Assembly: GCA_019119975.1 (NCBI GenBank)
Contig: DWVZ01000034.1
Span: forward strand, 1 to 42,874
DNA from: Candidatus Blautia merdavium
GTDB lineage: Bacteria > Bacillota > Clostridia > Lachnospirales > Lachnospiraceae
Length of the DNA: 42,874 bases
Reading direction: 5' to 3'
Part shown: piece by piece, positions 15,205-24,551 of the stretch
Position numbering within the stretch: position 1 is the first letter of the stretch
Layout of the letters: each line of letters begins with the position of its first letter
Made by a program: the position numbers and the translations under genes
The notes under the pieces: model-generated
The model's input: only the letters and a program-made list of their open reading frames with translations
What the model was told of the DNA's origin: nothing
Databases searched by the model: none

Positions 15205-16822
15205 CGAACAGGAAATTTTGCTGGGGCTGGAGGAACTGTTTAAGTATGAATTTGAAAGGGAAATCGGGGTTTATACTGCCAACTCTGCCTTTGAGGCGCT
15301 GCGGCTGTTAAATACCATCCGATTTGACGTGGTTTTGACGGATATTAAAATGCCGGGCATGGACGGGATCACCCTTTTTGAAAAGATCAAGGAAAACTGG
15401 CCCAGGTGCAAGACGGTTTTCCTTACCGGCTTCCGTAATTTTGATGATATGTACCGGATCATCAATCATAAGGATATTAAATACATCCTAAAGACGGAAG
15501 AGGACCAGGTGATCATGGATGCCGTGGAAGAATTTCTGGATCAGGGAGTGGCGGAGCTGGAGGAGGAGCGCAGGAGGATCAGCCGCAGACAGGAAGCACA
15601 GAAGGCGAGACACTGGCTGAGAAGGGAAGCGCTGGACGCCATATTATCCGGAGATTTTCAGGAGGAAGAGGCAAAAAGGCGGCTGGAGGAGCTGGAGGTG
15701 GATCTGAACCTTTCAGCGCCGGCGCTTGCTTTCTTGATACGGGTGGACAACAAATGGAAGAAGGGCGGACAGGAAGGGCGCTATTACCACGCAGAGCGGC
15801 TTTCCCAGATGATCCGTGAGAATTTCCCCAAGAAACTGCGGCTGTATATCCATATCTTGGACGAAGCCAATGCCCTTGCGCTGATCCAGCCGCAGGAGCA
15901 GGAGGAGGAAACGGATTGGAACCAGATCTTTGTCCTGGCCTCCGGGGCGCTGGAATACGCCCAGGAGATTTTCGCCGGCGCCTGCGGCACCACCTTTTCG
16001 GCAGTCATCAGCGGAAAGCCCAAAACCATGCAGGAGCTGGGACAGGCGCTGGAACAGCTTAAGAATATTATGAACGGATATCTGGGCGGGACCCAGAACT
16101 GTATTTTCAATGAGGGCAGCATGCCAAAGCAGCAGGAGCAGCAGGAAAGGAGCTACCGCAGCAGTTCGATGCTGACGGCGATGTATTCCTGCCTGGAGCT
16201 GCATAAGCAGGAGGACTACGAAGAACTGCTGGAGGACTGTCTTAAAAGGATCACTGACAGAAGCAGCCGCCATGACCCGGTGGCGCTGGAAGCTTATTAT
16301 AATGTGTCCACCCTGCTTCTGCGGTTTATCAATGAAAATCATCTGGAGCAGGAGATTGCCTTTCAGGTGGGGACTTATAAGCTGACGACTCTGGATGCCC
16401 ATGAAAACTGGCAGGAAGCGGCGGCATACCTGCGGCAGGTGTCCCAGGCTGTATTTTCCCTGCTGGATAAGAATGAGGACATTCTGGCAAAGAGAGCCCT
16501 GAAAAGGGTGATCGTCTATATTGAGGGACATTTGTCTGAGGATTTGTCTCTGACCAGGCTGGCAGACGTGGGCGGATTTAACGCCAGCTATTTTTCCCGG
16601 CTCTTTAAGCAGATCACCGGGGAAACGGTCAGCGATTATGTAACCCACAAAAGGATGGAGCTGGCGAAAAAGCTTTTAAAGGACAGCGGCGTGAAGATCC
16701 AGCAGATCGCGGAAAAGACAGGCTATACCTCTCCCCAGTCCTTTACCAGGACTTTTCATAAGGAGATGGGAGTCTCTCCCAAGGAATACCGGGAAAGTAT
16801 GGCTGCAGAGCGCTGTCAATAG
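15176..16822 (+). CDS. YesN-type response regulator with AraC DNA-binding domain
   Basis: A 548-residue regulator. The receiver domain at 1-125 has the acidic pair Asp9-Asp10, phospho-acceptor Asp56 (VLTDIKMPGMDG) and Lys at the LKTEE turn. A long middle region of unknown fold follows. The last 100 residues hold two helix-turn-helix motifs (LSLTRLADVGGFNASYFSRLFK and IQQIAEKTGYTSPQSFTRTF). It pairs with the overlapping YesM-type kinase. The expected targets are the importer operon starting at 18710 and perhaps its own operon; no binding site could be assigned by eye. Confidence 0.92.
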   Translation: MNQNLLIVDDEQEILLGLEELFKYEFEREIGVYTANSAFEALRLLNTIRFDVVLTDIKMPGMDGITLFEKIKENWPRCKTVFLTGFRNFDDMYRIINHKDIKYILKTEEDQVIMDAVEEFLDQGVAELEEERRRISRRQEAQKARHWLRREALDAILSGDFQEEEAKRRLEELEVDLNLSAPALAFLIRVDNKWKKGGQEGRYYHAERLSQMIRENFPKKLRLYIHILDEANALALIQPQEQEEETDWNQIFVLASGALEYAQEIFAGACGTTFSAVISGKPKTMQELGQALEQLKNIMNGYLGGTQNCIFNEGSMPKQQEQQERSYRSSSMLTAMYSCLELHKQEDYEELLEDCLKRITDRSSRHDPVALEAYYNVSTLLLRFINENHLEQEIAFQVGTYKLTTLDAHENWQEAAAYLRQVSQAVFSLLDKNEDILAKRALKRVIVYIEGHLSEDLSLTRLADVGGFNASYFSRLFKQITGETVSDYVTHKRMELAKKLLKDSGVKIQQIAEKTGYTSPQSFTRTFHKEMGVSPKEYRESMAAERCQ

Positions 16823-16844
16823 CAGGAAAAGGAGAAAAGGGAAG

Positions 16845-18539
16845 ATGAAAAAAAGAACAGCGGCAGGTTTTCTTTTGCTGCTTCTTCTGCTCACTGCCTG
16901 CGGGGACGGACAGAAGGAGGAAGCAGAGAACGAAAAGGAGTTTGACGAAAAATATGGATATGATTCCCCGGTAGAGGTTTCCATTGCCCTTGCCTATGCG
17001 GCAGATATGCACTGGGCAGGGGACGAGACGCCGGAGGACAATGCATGGATGGATCTGTATAAGGAGCACAACATTATCCCGAAAATTGCCTATTCGGTGG
17101 ATTCCAGCCAAAGTGATGTGAAACAGGAATCTGCCATATTATCGGGAAATTATCCGGATATTTTAAACGGGGATCTGTCCAGGTATAAGGAATGGATCCA
17201 GGACGGCGTGATCGCCGATATTACCCAGGCGTACGAGACGTATGCCAGTGAAGAGCTAAAGGAATATATGGAGAGAGAAAACGGGGAAATCCTGGACCTG
17301 CTCACCGTTGACGGAAAGCTTTACGGGATCCCCAGGATCGATAATTCCTATGAGCAGTTTCCCATGATGTTCATCCGCCAGGACTGGCTGGAAAATCTGG
17401 GACTTGAAATTCCAACGACCATGGAGGAACTGGAAAAGACTGTCTATGCCTTTACCTTCCAGGATCCGGACGGAAACGGTATCCAGGATACCTATGGGCT
17501 TGCCATCGACGGCATTAACATGGTGACCGATGAAGTGGGCACCAGCAGCCCCATCTTCGCCGCGTACGGCGCGTATCTGGGGAATGACACCTATGCTTTT
17601 GTGGATGATGAAGAGGGCAATCCGGTCTGGGGAGGAGCCAATATCGAAGGAATGGAAAAGGGACTGGCTTTTCTGCAGAAGCTGTACCGGGACGGAGTGA
17701 TCAGCCGGGATGCCGTGACCATGGACAACAATGCCGTCTTTGAGGATGCAGGAAACGGACGGTGCGGGATCTGGTTCGGACCTTACTGGGGCGGCATGGT
17801 TCCTGCTACAGAGGCCCTTAAGGGGGATGAGAATGCCAGGGTGATCGCGGCTTTGGCGCCCAGCGGGATTGCGGGAGAAAAGACCAAGGCATATCTGCCT
17901 GTTTCCGTCCGCAGTGTCTACACGGTCAGCAGCCAGTGTGAAAATCCGGAGGTGCTGGTGAAGATCCTGAACCTCAGCGTACAGAAAATTTTTTATCCGG
18001 AAAGTAAAGAAGAATATGATAAATACTGCTGGGGAGATAACGATCATTGTTCGGGGTCAAGGGCATCCATCGCCCATCTGGTAAATCCTGAGGAGGGATA
18101 TGAGATTTATCAAGTGCTCCCCAAGGCGCTTAAGACCGGTGACACCTCCGATCTGACCATCTCACAGAAGATCACCTATGAGAACATCCGCGCATGTCTC
18201 AAGGCAAGGGAGGAAGGCAGTACGGATCTTGATGACAGTCAGCAGACGGCAGGGATTTCTGCCTGCACGGTTTTTGAGGGTGAGCACTGTGCCTGGGCAG
18301 TGATTGATGAAATGATCAAAGAAGACTGCTTTTTAACCCCTTCCTACAAAGGACTGGGAGAGGATGTGATCATCAAAAACGCTCAGGCGCTGCAGCAGGT
18401 GACCAGAGAAATGCTGGCAAAGATCATGGCAGGAGGGGAAAGCCCCCAGGCATATGAGGACTTTGCGGAAACCTGGTATTCCATCGGAGGCAGTGAAGTG
18501 CTGGAGGCGATCCGGGACTGGAAGGAAGAGCAGGGATAA
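16845..18539 (+). CDS. Extracellular solute-binding lipoprotein (first of two)
   Basis: A 564-residue lipoprotein with a signal peptide and lipobox LTAC, lipidated at Cys19. The body reads as an LplA-like family-1 binding protein: mixed alpha/beta with the calcium-like loop DPDGNGIQDTYGL (about 207-219), common in sugar-binding proteins of this class. It starts 22 bases after the response regulator behind AAAGGAG-type sequence, so it is in the two-component operon and not with the permeases. A strong terminator follows. A second binding protein is encoded after the permeases, so this one may deliver ligand to the sensor kinase or present a different sugar to the same permeases; both are inferences. 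Confidence 0.85.
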   Translation: MKKRTAAGFLLLLLLLTACGDGQKEEAENEKEFDEKYGYDSPVEVSIALAYAADMHWAGDETPEDNAWMDLYKEHNIIPKIAYSVDSSQSDVKQESAILSGNYPDILNGDLSRYKEWIQDGVIADITQAYETYASEELKEYMERENGEILDLLTVDGKLYGIPRIDNSYEQFPMMFIRQDWLENLGLEIPTTMEELEKTVYAFTFQDPDGNGIQDTYGLAIDGINMVTDEVGTSSPIFAAYGAYLGNDTYAFVDDEEGNPVWGGANIEGMEKGLAFLQKLYRDGVISRDAVTMDNNAVFEDAGNGRCGIWFGPYWGGMVPATEALKGDENARVIAALAPSGIAGEKTKAYLPVSVRSVYTVSSQCENPEVLVKILNLSVQKIFYPESKEEYDKYCWGDNDHCSGSRASIAHLVNPEEGYEIYQVLPKALKTGDTSDLTISQKITYENIRACLKAREEGSTDLDDSQQTAGISACTVFEGEHCAWAVIDEMIKEDCFLTPSYKGLGEDVIIKNAQALQQVTREMLAKIMAGGESPQAYEDFAETWYSIGGSEVLEAIRDWKEEQG

Positions 18540-18555
18540 TAGAAAGAAAAAGAGA

Positions 18556-18586
18556 AGAAACTCAGAGGTTCTGGGTTTCTTTTTTT
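18556..18586 (+). terminator. Rho-independent terminator after the first binding protein
   Basis: An 11-bp stem (18556-18566 with 18570-18580, one G-T pair) closed by a 3-base loop is followed directly by six T. It separates the kinase/regulator/binding-protein operon from the permease operon. Confidence 0.9.
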
Positions 18587-18662
18587 GTGCAGAAGTCGAA
18601 AAAAGTGAAGAGAAGTAATCAGGTGTTAAGAATGTCATGAGGTGTTTATAGAATTAGGCTGC

Positions 18663-18698
18663 CCCTCTTGTTAGAATAAAGTTACAAAAAAAAGAGGG
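18663..18698 (+). promoter_or_regulatory. Possible leader hairpin covering the permease ribosome site
   Basis: CCCTCTT (18663-18669) is complementary to AAGAGGG (18692-18698), which includes the ribosome site of the GTG start at 18710. A TAGAAT at 18649-18654 with a weak TTAAGA at 18626-18631 could start a transcript near 18660 that contains both arms. Another TAGAAT at 18672-18677 would start inside and exclude the left arm. The structure is suggestive only. Confidence 0.35.
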
Positions 18699-18709
18699 AG
18701 TGATGCAAA

Positions 18710-19654
18710 GTGAAAGCAAATGTAAGGAGAAAAGAAGGAGTAAGAGGCTTTTTCAAAAAAGTCTATAAGTACAGAGTTTTTCTTCTCATGCTGCTGCCGG
18801 CAGTGATCTATACGCTTATCTTCAGCTACTATCCCATGTCCGGGATTGTTTTAGCGTTTAAGAAGTATAACTATGCGGACGGCATTTGGGGAAGCCCGTG
18901 GAACGGCTTTGAAAACTTTAAATTCTTCTTTACTTCGGGACAGGCGGGAATGGTAACCAGAAATACCGTGCTGTATAATGTGGTATTTATTTTCGTCAAT
19001 ATGATCATGCAGATCGCCGTCGCAGTCTTTCTGACAGAGATCCGCAATAAGCATTATCGGAAAACCGCTCAGTCCCTGATGTTCCTGCCCTACTTTATTT
19101 CCTGGGTTGTGGTAGGCGTCATCGTATTTAACATCTTCAGTTCAGACTATGGATTTATTAACAACGTACTTCAGAGTCTTGGGTTTGAGAAAATACCGTT
19201 CTATACCACGCCCAAGATGTGGCCGGTGATCCTGGTGCTCTTTAACCTGTGGAAAAACATCGGGTACGGATCGGTCATGTATCTGGCGGCGATCATGGGA
19301 ATTGATACCTCCATCTATGAGGCGGCTGCCATTGACGGAGCCAACGTGTTCCAGAGAATTTTTAAAGTGACCATTCCTATGATCAGACCAACCACCATTA
19401 TTCTTCTGCTGTTGTCTGTAGGCGGTATCTTTAAAGGAAACTTCGATATGTTCTACAACCTGACCGGAAACAACGGACTTTTGTACAATTACACCGACGT
19501 TATCGATACCCTGACCTTCAGAGCCCTGATCGGAAGCAACGATTTCGGAATGGCATCCGCGATCGGTCTTTACCAGTCAGTCCTTTGCTTCATTACCATT
19601 TTGATCGTCAATAAACTGGTAGGCAAATACGATAAGGATTATACCCTGTTTTAG
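18710..19654 (+). CDS. CUT1-type sugar ABC transporter permease (LplB-like)
   Basis: A 314-residue inner-membrane permease with six likely helices. It begins with a basic cytoplasmic stretch and the helix VFLLMLLPAVIYTLIFSYYPMSG typical of LplB/UgpA proteins. The coupling motif EAAAIDGANVFQRIFKVTIP (about 204-223) contacts the ATPase. Translation starts at GTG behind AGGGAG. The second permease follows after 11 bases. No ATPase gene is nearby, as usual for CUT1 systems that share an MsmK-type ATPase. Confidence 0.9.
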   Translation: MKANVRRKEGVRGFFKKVYKYRVFLLMLLPAVIYTLIFSYYPMSGIVLAFKKYNYADGIWGSPWNGFENFKFFFTSGQAGMVTRNTVLYNVVFIFVNMIMQIAVAVFLTEIRNKHYRKTAQSLMFLPYFISWVVVGVIVFNIFSSDYGFINNVLQSLGFEKIPFYTTPKMWPVILVLFNLWKNIGYGSVMYLAAIMGIDTSIYEAAAIDGANVFQRIFKVTIPMIRPTTIILLLLSVGGIFKGNFDMFYNLTGNNGLLYNYTDVIDTLTFRALIGSNDFGMASAIGLYQSVLCFITILIVNKLVGKYDKDYTLF

Positions 19655-19665
19655 GAGGTGGAAAA

Positions 19666-20589
19666 ATGCAGAGAACAAACAACACAGGAAAAATAAAGAA
19701 GGGATCGGACGTAATCGCGCTGAATATTATTGCCTACGGTTTCTGCGGCATCGTAGCGCTTGTCTGCCTGGTTCCTTTTATCATGGTAGTTTCTGGATCC
19801 TTCTCTTCAGAGACTGCGGTTATCAAAAACGGCTTCAGCCTTCTGCCCCAGGATTTCAGCCTGGAGGCATACAAAACCGTATTTAAGGAACCTCTGGTGG
19901 TACTTCGGGCTTACGCCACCACCATTCTTCTGACCATTACCGGGACGGTTCTGGGACTGCTTCTGCAGACCATGACAGCGTATGTATTATCCAGAAAGGA
20001 TTTTGGCTGGAGAAACCAGTTTTCCTTTTTCTTCTATTTCACAACGCTGTTTTCCGGAGGTCTGGTTCCCTACTATCTGCTGATCAGCAAGACGCTGGGC
20101 TTAAGGGACAGCTATCTGGCACTGCTGCTGCCGCTGATGTTCAGTGTCTATAATCTGCTGATCATGAAGAGCTACATTTCGGGAATTCCAGATTCCCTGA
20201 TTGACGCGGCAAAGATCGACGGGTGCGGAGAGGTCAGGACCTTATTCCAGATTATCCTGCCTCTGATCAAACCGGCGCTGGCAACCGTAGGGCTGTTCAT
20301 CGCGCTGGCTTACTGGAATGACTGGTACAATGCCATGCTTTACATAAAAGCGGAGGACAAATATCCGCTGCAGTATTTCCTGTATCAGCAGGTAAACAAC
20401 ATTGAGGGATATAAACAGTTAATCGCCAACAGTGCGGTCAGCGGCAATATTGCAAGCTCTGTTTCCCTTCCGTCAGAAACCCTGAAAATGGCATTGACGG
20501 TTGTAGTGACAGGACCCATTGTATTGGCTTATCCCCTGGTACAGAAGTATTTCGTACAGGGTGTTACGATTGGAGCAGTAAAAGGTTAA
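19666..20589 (+). CDS. CUT1-type sugar ABC transporter permease (YtcP-like)
   Basis: A 307-residue permease, the second half of the heterodimeric channel. It has about six helices, the typical CUT1 opening with a periplasmic loop (SGSFSSETAVIKNGFSLLP), and the coupling motif DAAKIDGCGEVRTLFQIILP (about 184-203). It starts behind a strong TAGGAGG, 11 bases after the first permease, and ends 10 bases before the second binding-protein gene, so the genes form one operon. Confidence 0.9.
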   Translation: MQRTNNTGKIKKGSDVIALNIIAYGFCGIVALVCLVPFIMVVSGSFSSETAVIKNGFSLLPQDFSLEAYKTVFKEPLVVLRAYATTILLTITGTVLGLLLQTMTAYVLSRKDFGWRNQFSFFFYFTTLFSGGLVPYYLLISKTLGLRDSYLALLLPLMFSVYNLLIMKSYISGIPDSLIDAAKIDGCGEVRTLFQIILPLIKPALATVGLFIALAYWNDWYNAMLYIKAEDKYPLQYFLYQQVNNIEGYKQLIANSAVSGNIASSVSLPSETLKMALTVVVTGPIVLAYPLVQKYFVQGVTIGAVKG

Positions 20590-20599
20590 GGAGGATATT

Positions 20600-22141
20600 A
20601 TGAAAAACAGAAAAAAAAGATTACTGGCATTAGGTCTTACCGCAGTTCTGGCAATGGGGAGTTTGGCAGGCTGCAAAGGCGGAGAGGAAGAAACGGCAGC
20701 GCTCAATGAGGACGGTACGGTAGATACCTCCGAACATGTAGATCTGAAAATGTATCTGATCGGGGAGAGGACCCCGGACTTTGATGAGGTTTATGATAAG
20801 GTCAATGAAGTGCTGGAGGAAAAATTAAACTGTTCCCTGAGTGTGGACTTCTTATCCTGGGGCGAGCACGGACAGAAATATTCCCTGCTGTTTTCCGGCG
20901 GTGAGGATTTTGACCTGATTTTTACAGCGACCAGCTGGGCGCATTATGAGCAGACTGTTGCCATGAATGGATTTAAGCCTCTGTCTGAAGATTTTATTAA
21001 GACGTATGCACCGGATATCTGGGAAGTAGTGCCGGAGGAAGCCTGGGATCAGGCAAAGATCGGCGGCGAGATCTACATGGTGCCGGGATACAATCACGAG
21101 TATACGCAGGACGTAATGGCAATCCGGGGAGATTTACTGGAGAAATACGGCTATGAAGATATCAAGAGCATGGATGATTTTAAAGACTTTGCCTTAAAGG
21201 CAGCGGCAGACGGCATCTATGCTACCCAGGGAGGCTTTTACTATCAGTATTTCTGGAACCAGGGTATGACCAATACCAGCGGAACTCCATTTAACGGCGA
21301 GCTGATCTTATACAATACCCAGGATCCGGAGGATCTGAATTTCTATAGTATCCTGGATTGGGACGGCTTTGAAGATTACTGTAAGATGGCGAAAGAGATG
21401 GCAGATGCAGGCTGCTGGTCCAGGGATACTCTGAACTCCAGCGATGACCGGCAGACAGGGCTTCTCACAGGAAGATGTGCAAGTATGGTATGGAATCTGG
21501 CTACCTGCAAGACTTACGCAAAGCAGGCAAATGCAGAGCATCCGGAATGGAATGTGAAGCTGTGCGATGTCAATGCCGGACAGCCCAGGATCATCAAGCC
21601 TTACATCAACGGCGGTGTTGCGATTAATGCAAGCAGCAAAAATGCAGAGCGCGCGATGATGGTACTCAATGCTATGTATACAGATCCCGAATTATATGAT
21701 CTGACTTATCTGGGAATCGAAGGAAAACACTGGGAAGCAGTCGGAGACGACCAGTATACCGTAATCGATGAATCCGGCTACGGCGTGGACAGCAACTGCA
21801 ACTGGGGCTGGAGAAATATGGATCTGACCAGGACCGAGTACATCGAGGACAGAACAGAGTTAGATGATGATTATGACGCTCTGCTGGAAGAGTGGAACAA
21901 CAATATTAAAGCAGACCACATCTACGACAGCTTTACCTTTGACAGCAGTAAAGTAACGACTCAGGTAGCAGCAGTCGAGGCAAATATTGCCACTTATTAC
22001 AACCCGCTGATCAATGGTCTGGTAGACGATGTGGACGCTACCATCGATGCTTTCAGAGAATCCTTAAAGCAGGCGGGATTTGAACAGATCCTGGAGGAAC
22101 TGAACCGCCAGGCAGAGGAATTTGTCCAGTCAAAACAGTAA
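20600..22141 (+). CDS. Sugar-binding lipoprotein with DUF3502-like C-terminus
   Basis: A 513-residue lipoprotein with an AAGGAGG ribosome site, a signal peptide and lipobox SLAGC. The body matches LplA/LipO-type binding proteins, and the C-terminal 130 residues (RTEYIEDRTELDDDYDALLEEWN onward) resemble DUF3502. It is translated directly after the permeases and 15 bases before a GH35 gene, so it should be the main substrate-binding subunit of this importer. The linked beta-galactosidase suggests a beta-galactoside or galactose-capped oligosaccharide; this is inferred. Confidence 0.87.
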   Translation: MKNRKKRLLALGLTAVLAMGSLAGCKGGEEETAALNEDGTVDTSEHVDLKMYLIGERTPDFDEVYDKVNEVLEEKLNCSLSVDFLSWGEHGQKYSLLFSGGEDFDLIFTATSWAHYEQTVAMNGFKPLSEDFIKTYAPDIWEVVPEEAWDQAKIGGEIYMVPGYNHEYTQDVMAIRGDLLEKYGYEDIKSMDDFKDFALKAAADGIYATQGGFYYQYFWNQGMTNTSGTPFNGELILYNTQDPEDLNFYSILDWDGFEDYCKMAKEMADAGCWSRDTLNSSDDRQTGLLTGRCASMVWNLATCKTYAKQANAEHPEWNVKLCDVNAGQPRIIKPYINGGVAINASSKNAERAMMVLNAMYTDPELYDLTYLGIEGKHWEAVGDDQYTVIDESGYGVDSNCNWGWRNMDLTRTEYIEDRTELDDDYDALLEEWNNNIKADHIYDSFTFDSSKVTTQVAAVEANIATYYNPLINGLVDDVDATIDAFRESLKQAGFEQILEELNRQAEEFVQSKQ

Positions 22142-22156
22142 CCAAAGGAGAGGAAA

Positions 22157-24484
22157 ATGGAACACCAGCTGAATTTGCGGAACTTTAAGAAAAAAGAAAT
22201 ACATAGGCTGTCAGACCGGTTTTACGGAAAGTCAGAGGACGGGAAAGAACTGTCCTTTAACAACTACTACATGGAAATGAATGGAAAACCTTTTTTCGGC
22301 ATCAGCGGAGAGTGCCATTATTCCAGAGTTTCAGAAAACCAGTGGGAAGACACCATCCTGAAAATGAAGATGGGCGGGATCAATATCCTGGCAGCCTATG
22401 TATTCTGGATCCATCATGAAGAGGTGGAGGGAACATTCCGATTTGACGGCAACCGCAATGTCCGCAGATTTCTGAAGCTGTGTAAAAAGCATGGCATGTA
22501 TGTGATCATGCGCATCGGTCCCTTTGACCACGGAGAGGTGCGAAACGGCGGACTGCCGGACTGGCTGTATGGAAAACCTTTTGATGTGCGCAGCCTCAAT
22601 GAAGGATTTTTAAGCTGTACCAGGACGCTGTATCGGCAGCTTGCCCGGCAGTTCGCGGGGCTTTATTTCAAGGACGGCGGCCCCATCATAGGCGCCCAGA
22701 TCGAGAATGAATATATGCACTCAGCAGCGCCCTGGGAGCTTACCACAGGGGTCAGCAATGAGTGGATCCCCGGGGGGAGCGACGGCACAGCCTATATGAA
22801 AACGCTGAAAGCCATGGCTGTGGAAGAAGGGATCTGCACACCTTTCTATACCTGTACCGGATGGGGAGGGGCAGCGGCGCCCACGGAGGAAATGCTTCCT
22901 CTGTGGGGCGGATACGCCTTCTGGCCCTGGATCTTCTATGATTACCAGGGAGAACATCCTGCCACTCCGGAGTATCTTTACCGGGACAATCATAACAATG
23001 CAGTTCCCAAAACCTATAATTTTGAGCCCTCTTATGAGCCGGAGAGTTTTCCCTATGCCTGCTGTGAGATGGGCGGAGGCATGACTTGTTTTTACAATTA
23101 CCGCTTTCAGTTTCCTTATGAAAGTGTGGATGCCATGGCGAATATCAAGCTCGCCGGCGGCTGCAATTTCCTGGGCTATTATATGTACCGGGGCGGCAGC
23201 AATCCAAGGGGAGAGAGGACGCCTTATCTCAATGAGCACCAGTGTCCCAAGATTTCCTATGACTATCAGGCGGCGATCGGTGAATACGGACAGCTGCGTC
23301 CCAGCTATCACCGTCTGCGGGCTCTGCATCTTTTCGTTACGAATTTCGCAGACAGGCTCTGCCGGATGCAGACCGTACTTCCGGAAAATTCCCAGGAAAT
23401 TTCCCCGGAGGATACCAAGACTCTGCGCTACGCAGTAAGGACGGACGGCGAAAGCGGATTCCTTTTCCTGAATAATTACCAGGACCATGTCCGCTGTCAG
23501 GAGAAAAAAGGGGAAACCGTGATCCTGCAGCTGCCAAAAGAGGAGCTGCGCATAGAAGGGATTTCCCTTGCTCCCAAAGAGGAGGCAGTCTTTCCCTTTG
23601 GACTTTCTGTGGAGGGCTTCCGTCTGAAATATGCAAAAGCCCAGCTGCTGACAGCTATCACAGAGAAGGATCAGGTGACCTATTTCTTCTTTGCTCCTGA
23701 GGGCACTAGCCCCGAATATGTGTGGGATGCAGAAGGGATTGAGACCATAGACGGACAGGCAGTGCCGGGGACAGAGATCCGGATCCAAAAGCCTGCCAAT
23801 GAGATGTCGTCCTACTGCATCGCAGGAAGCGGCAGGAAGGTGACCGTCGTTACCCTTACCAGGAAACAAAGCCTGTGGTTTTATCAGATCGAAGTACAGG
23901 GGCAGCCCACCGCTGTTCTGTGTGACAGTCCTCTTGTCTGTGACGCGGGACAGATACGGCTGGAATCTCCGGAGAAGGGAGAGAAGACGCAGGTGCTTTT
24001 TTACCCGCAGCAGAAGCTGGAAATGCCTGCGCAAGTCCCGAAGATGGAGCCGGCAGAATGCGGTGTCATGAAGGGCTATGAGATTTACTGGGACAGGGAA
24101 GCAGTACAGGAGCAGCCGGTGAGGGCGCGTCAGGCAGGGAATTTCCGTTATGTCCTTGACCTGCCAAAGCCGTATCCCGGCAGCAAAGACAGTCTCTTAA
24201 GGATCCGCTATGAGGGAGACGTGGGAAGCCTGTTTGCAGACAGTGTACTGATTTCTGATAATTTCAATAATCAGGCGGTTTGGGAGATCGGCTTGAGGGA
24301 GGCGCTCCCTCTGGGAACGGAGAAAGAGCTGACCCTGCTTCTCACACCTTTGAAGGACAACGTGAAGGTAGACGTGTCTTCCACCATGGCAGGCAGGATG
24401 GAAGTAGGAAGCGGCTGTAAGGCAGGTCTTCTGAGCGCGGCGGTAAAACCGGTCCGGGAAATGATCCTTACTTTCAAAAAATAA
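22157..24484 (+). CDS. GH35 beta-galactosidase
   Basis: A 775-residue enzyme without a signal peptide, so it probably acts on imported oligosaccharides. The N-terminal TIM barrel (about 30-390) shows GH35 landmarks: MNGKPFFGISGECHYSR, GGINILAAYVFWIHHE, GPFDHGEVRNGGLPDWL, QIENEY with likely acid/base Glu185, and YACCEMGGGM with likely nucleophile Glu304. The remaining half is beta-rich, as in GH35 jelly-roll domains. The wording around the nucleophile (CEMGGG rather than TEFWxGW) marks it as a divergent GH35, so substrate preference may not be plain lactose-type galactosides. It is the last gene of the importer operon and ends in a strong terminator. Confidence 0.85.
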   Translation: MEHQLNLRNFKKKEIHRLSDRFYGKSEDGKELSFNNYYMEMNGKPFFGISGECHYSRVSENQWEDTILKMKMGGINILAAYVFWIHHEEVEGTFRFDGNRNVRRFLKLCKKHGMYVIMRIGPFDHGEVRNGGLPDWLYGKPFDVRSLNEGFLSCTRTLYRQLARQFAGLYFKDGGPIIGAQIENEYMHSAAPWELTTGVSNEWIPGGSDGTAYMKTLKAMAVEEGICTPFYTCTGWGGAAAPTEEMLPLWGGYAFWPWIFYDYQGEHPATPEYLYRDNHNNAVPKTYNFEPSYEPESFPYACCEMGGGMTCFYNYRFQFPYESVDAMANIKLAGGCNFLGYYMYRGGSNPRGERTPYLNEHQCPKISYDYQAAIGEYGQLRPSYHRLRALHLFVTNFADRLCRMQTVLPENSQEISPEDTKTLRYAVRTDGESGFLFLNNYQDHVRCQEKKGETVILQLPKEELRIEGISLAPKEEAVFPFGLSVEGFRLKYAKAQLLTAITEKDQVTYFFFAPEGTSPEYVWDAEGIETIDGQAVPGTEIRIQKPANEMSSYCIAGSGRKVTVVTLTRKQSLWFYQIEVQGQPTAVLCDSPLVCDAGQIRLESPEKGEKTQVLFYPQQKLEMPAQVPKMEPAECGVMKGYEIYWDREAVQEQPVRARQAGNFRYVLDLPKPYPGSKDSLLRIRYEGDVGSLFADSVLISDNFNNQAVWEIGLREALPLGTEKELTLLLTPLKDNVKVDVSSTMAGRMEVGSGCKAGLLSAAVKPVREMILTFKK

Positions 24485-24490
24485 AAAAGA

Positions 24491-24540
24491 AACCACCTGC
24501 TTTGCGCATTTTCATATGATCTTGCGCAAAGCAGGTGGTT
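24491..24540. terminator. Bidirectional terminator between GH35 and DUF3343 genes
   Basis: A perfect 18-bp stem (24491-24508 with 24523-24540) has a 14-base loop. A-rich sequence precedes and TTAAATTTT follows it, serving both converging genes. Confidence 0.92.
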
Positions 24541-24551
24541 TTAAATTTTCT

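Noticed and set aside
22721-24034. 437-residue open frame on the minus strand
   Set aside because: It is antisense to the GH35 gene, whose catalytic motifs are intact; its translation is compositionally odd and lacks motifs.
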